Shown piece by piece: positions 63,701 through 64,000 of a stretch of 64,000 bases of DNA. The stretch covers positions 3,224,001 through 3,288,000 of the forward strand of contig NZ_CP139421.1 in the NCBI RefSeq assembly GCF_034119865.1. Reading direction: 5' to 3'. How positions within the stretch are numbered: the stretch's first letter is position 1; the number at the start of each line of letters is the position of its first letter. The stretch comes from Algoriphagus sp. NG3 (lineage in GTDB: Bacteria; Bacteroidota; Bacteroidia; Cytophagales; Cyclobacteriaceae). The position numbers and the translations under genes were made by a program. Below the pieces are notes generated by a model, which saw only the letters and a list, made by a program, of their open reading frames with translations, ran no database searches and was not told where the DNA came from.

Positions 63701-64000
63701 GCAAATCTTGCATCTGCTCCGCCCATAAATGTATGTAGGGCCAATCCTCTGATTGTTTGGGGACTTGCAGATGTCCTCATTTCAATATTCTGTACTGACG
63801 CAACCAAAACCCCATCCAACCAAACTTGCATGATCCCGTTAGATTTTCCTATTTGATTGGCAACCACACGGACCGTCAACTCCTGCCATTGCCCTTTTTT
63901 CAATTGTCCAAAAGAGCCGGCTCCCATACCATCCCCATACTTACCAGGCATTTTATGGTGGTAAACATATACACCAAGTTTACCATCTTTCTTTTGCACT
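60763..64000 (-). CDS. Secreted multidomain PL14-like / Ig / LamG protein with T9SS sorting domain (5' end beyond the window)
   Basis: At least 1079 codons; the N-terminus is off the right edge. In order: PL14-like lyase domain (64000 to about 63570; YVYHHKMPGKYGDG, TFMGGADARFAPDKNQF), Ig-like (about 63540-63270), LamG copy A (63231-62557), Ig-like, LamG copy B (62238-61564), a beta-repeat domain with EEEEG, Ig-like, and a type A sorting domain (YVIGPNPTTDYLNVIF ... VYVLHLIGNGHNLSSKKFIKL). The LamG modules probably bind glycan; the C-terminal domain is the signal handled by PorV/PorU, encoded in this same window. Likely secreted to the cell surface or medium to cut or bind an acidic polysaccharide. 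Confidence 0.85.
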   Translation of the reverse strand, partial: VQKKDGKLGVYVYHHKMPGKYGDGMGAGSFGQLKKGQWQELTVRVVANQIGKSNGIMQVWLDGVLVASVQNIEMRTSASPQTIRGLALHTFMGGADARFAPDKNQFMWMDDIHYWQYSNEFLAENTSVSRGLQLHPASHKLYTPISGAPEEKPNIAPRVNITSPKANDQFKQGDNISITVDPSDFSNSVAKVDFYNGNTLLGTETTSPFSFVWTNLPAGNISLTAKATDSKGSSTVSAAVNIKVGDIVNTEPEIDVGAGLLQGLVAFYEMNTNSSGALRDSHGQNHGTNKLISHVNGFNEKGNRYDGNSSISSVPHSDGLNLTTEFTLMADIFRQGDGQEGASIIIGKTFSAAWPQNQAYSISVTKDNKIRIRTNTSGLKDWVSTQTVPFGKWLRVIATYKSGEGYSLYFDSTVPEKSAKISGTIAKSNQELTIGTASLKKNAANRRRFEGVLDNVGIWNRQLSKDEIARLITSKITYPDFGDLQEASEIRIISPVQNSQFDALSDIQIEIESENNVSKIEKVELFHGTKLITTLDAGTINYTWKNAPLGQYSIKARAFYDNGAFVESAPVTINVVKEENVSSKPETGTGLLQGLVAFYEMNTNSSGALRDSHGQNHGTNNLISHVNGFNEKGNRYDGNSSISSVPHSDGLNLTTEFTLMADIFRQGDGQESASIIMGKTFSAAWPQNQTYSMSVTKDNKIRIRTNTSGLKDWVSTQTVPFGKWVRVIATYKSGEGYSLYFDSTVPEKSAKISGTIAKSNQELTIGTASLKNNAANRRRFEGVLDNVGIWNRQLSQDEIAKLITSKITYPDFKGIEFYRITMTTATEEISGEITVLSDSTKAEAGEKLIFLVEEEEGVIFDHWSVDEVQVGNFALYELDMPGKDITLTKHFRTFVAPEISIVLPGQKSEFAAFSEVPIELEIKSNDAKIEKVELFNGEDLVGQLTQDSSRLDWKNIPEGNHQLVGRITDSNGKTYFSDPVVLKAVGNQSKDIPNVLLEYVIGPNPTTDYLNVIFSNLDGVYDFEFRIVSMNGVAQKSFNASPKESTAILDVSDLNNGVYVLHLIGNGHNLSSKKFIKL
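61564..62229 (-). repeat. LamG-domain direct repeat, copy B
   Basis: 666 bp encoding 222 residues from LLQGLVAFYEMN to ITYPDF, nearly identical to copy A at 62557-63222; nine amino-acid differences were counted by eye. Confidence 0.9.
62557..63222 (-). repeat. LamG-domain direct repeat, copy A
   Basis: Same 666-bp unit as copy B, in the same gene and direction, separated from it by an Ig-like domain of about 325 bp. Confidence 0.9.

Noticed and set aside
1..64000. CRISPR array, prophage, insertion sequence, rRNA or tRNA
   Set aside because: No regularly spaced repeats, transposase or integrase frames, phage structural genes, or tRNA-like cloverleaf sequences were seen.
53617..64000. Polysaccharide utilisation locus (PUL)
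   Set aside because: No SusC/SusD pair, hybrid two-component or ECF sigma regulator is in the window; the synthase module points to synthesis instead.

Overview
The window looks like a chromosomal segment of a Bacteroidota bacterium of the order Cytophagales, probably near Algoriphagus/Cyclobacteriaceae. The evidence is type IX secretion genes (porU, porV) and a cargo protein with a C-terminal sorting domain, DUF4494 and DUF6515 families, an FtsH/LpxH/RsfS set typical of the phylum, almost no Shine-Dalgarno sequences, and several promoters of the Bacteroidota type (TTG ... TAnnTTTG). The genus is an inference; no rRNA or tRNA gene is present.

Positions 1-31.3 kb are mostly housekeeping. A truncated exported protein and a DAO-type oxidoreductase lie on the minus strand. 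A tightly overlapping plus-strand operon (MBL hydrolase, pssA, porU, porV, M16-like protein) follows. A minus-strand sugar cassette (WxcM/FdtA-like cupin, FemAB/GNAT-like protein, GT2) abuts it tail to tail. Then come yigZ, a minus operon (DAO oxidoreductase, NhaC antiporter, 3'-5' exonuclease), an Mpo1-like protein, a membrane patatin, DUF4494, DUF6515 and DUF2092 proteins, an orphan PAS protein, a dienoyl-CoA-reductase-like SDR, a lipoprotein, ahcY, birA, rsfS, ftsH, lpxH and an FKBP isomerase.

Positions 31.4-34.2 kb encode an NtrC-type regulator and its histidine kinase. Positions 34.2-53.5 kb form an exopolysaccharide/capsule locus: an initiating sugar transferase (minus strand), a Gfo/Idh oxidoreductase with a TIM-barrel partner, then a long plus-strand run with OM export lipoprotein, Wzc-type tyrosine kinase, a PssD/PssE-like two-part glycosyltransferase, a CDP-6-deoxyhexose pathway (rfbF, rfbG, two RmlC-like cupins, a SAF-domain dehydrogenase), glycosyltransferases, Wzx flippase, Wzy-like polymerase and a polysaccharide deacetylase. 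The second half (about 46.7-53.5 kb) is visibly more AT-rich, as is usual for exchangeable polysaccharide loci.

Positions 53.6-64 kb hold the most unusual cassette: a 1290-residue single polypeptide joining a BcsA-like GT2 synthase, a GH26-like hydrolase and a second TIM-barrel glycosidase; a divergent lipoprotein glycosidase related to that last domain; and two secreted proteins sharing a PL14-like lyase domain, one carrying two nearly identical LamG repeats and a T9SS sorting domain. I read this as a candidate system that makes, trims and remodels an extracellular polysaccharide. The region between the two divergent enzyme genes contains a REP-like palindrome and a perfect 21-bp inverted repeat at the start of the lipoprotein gene.
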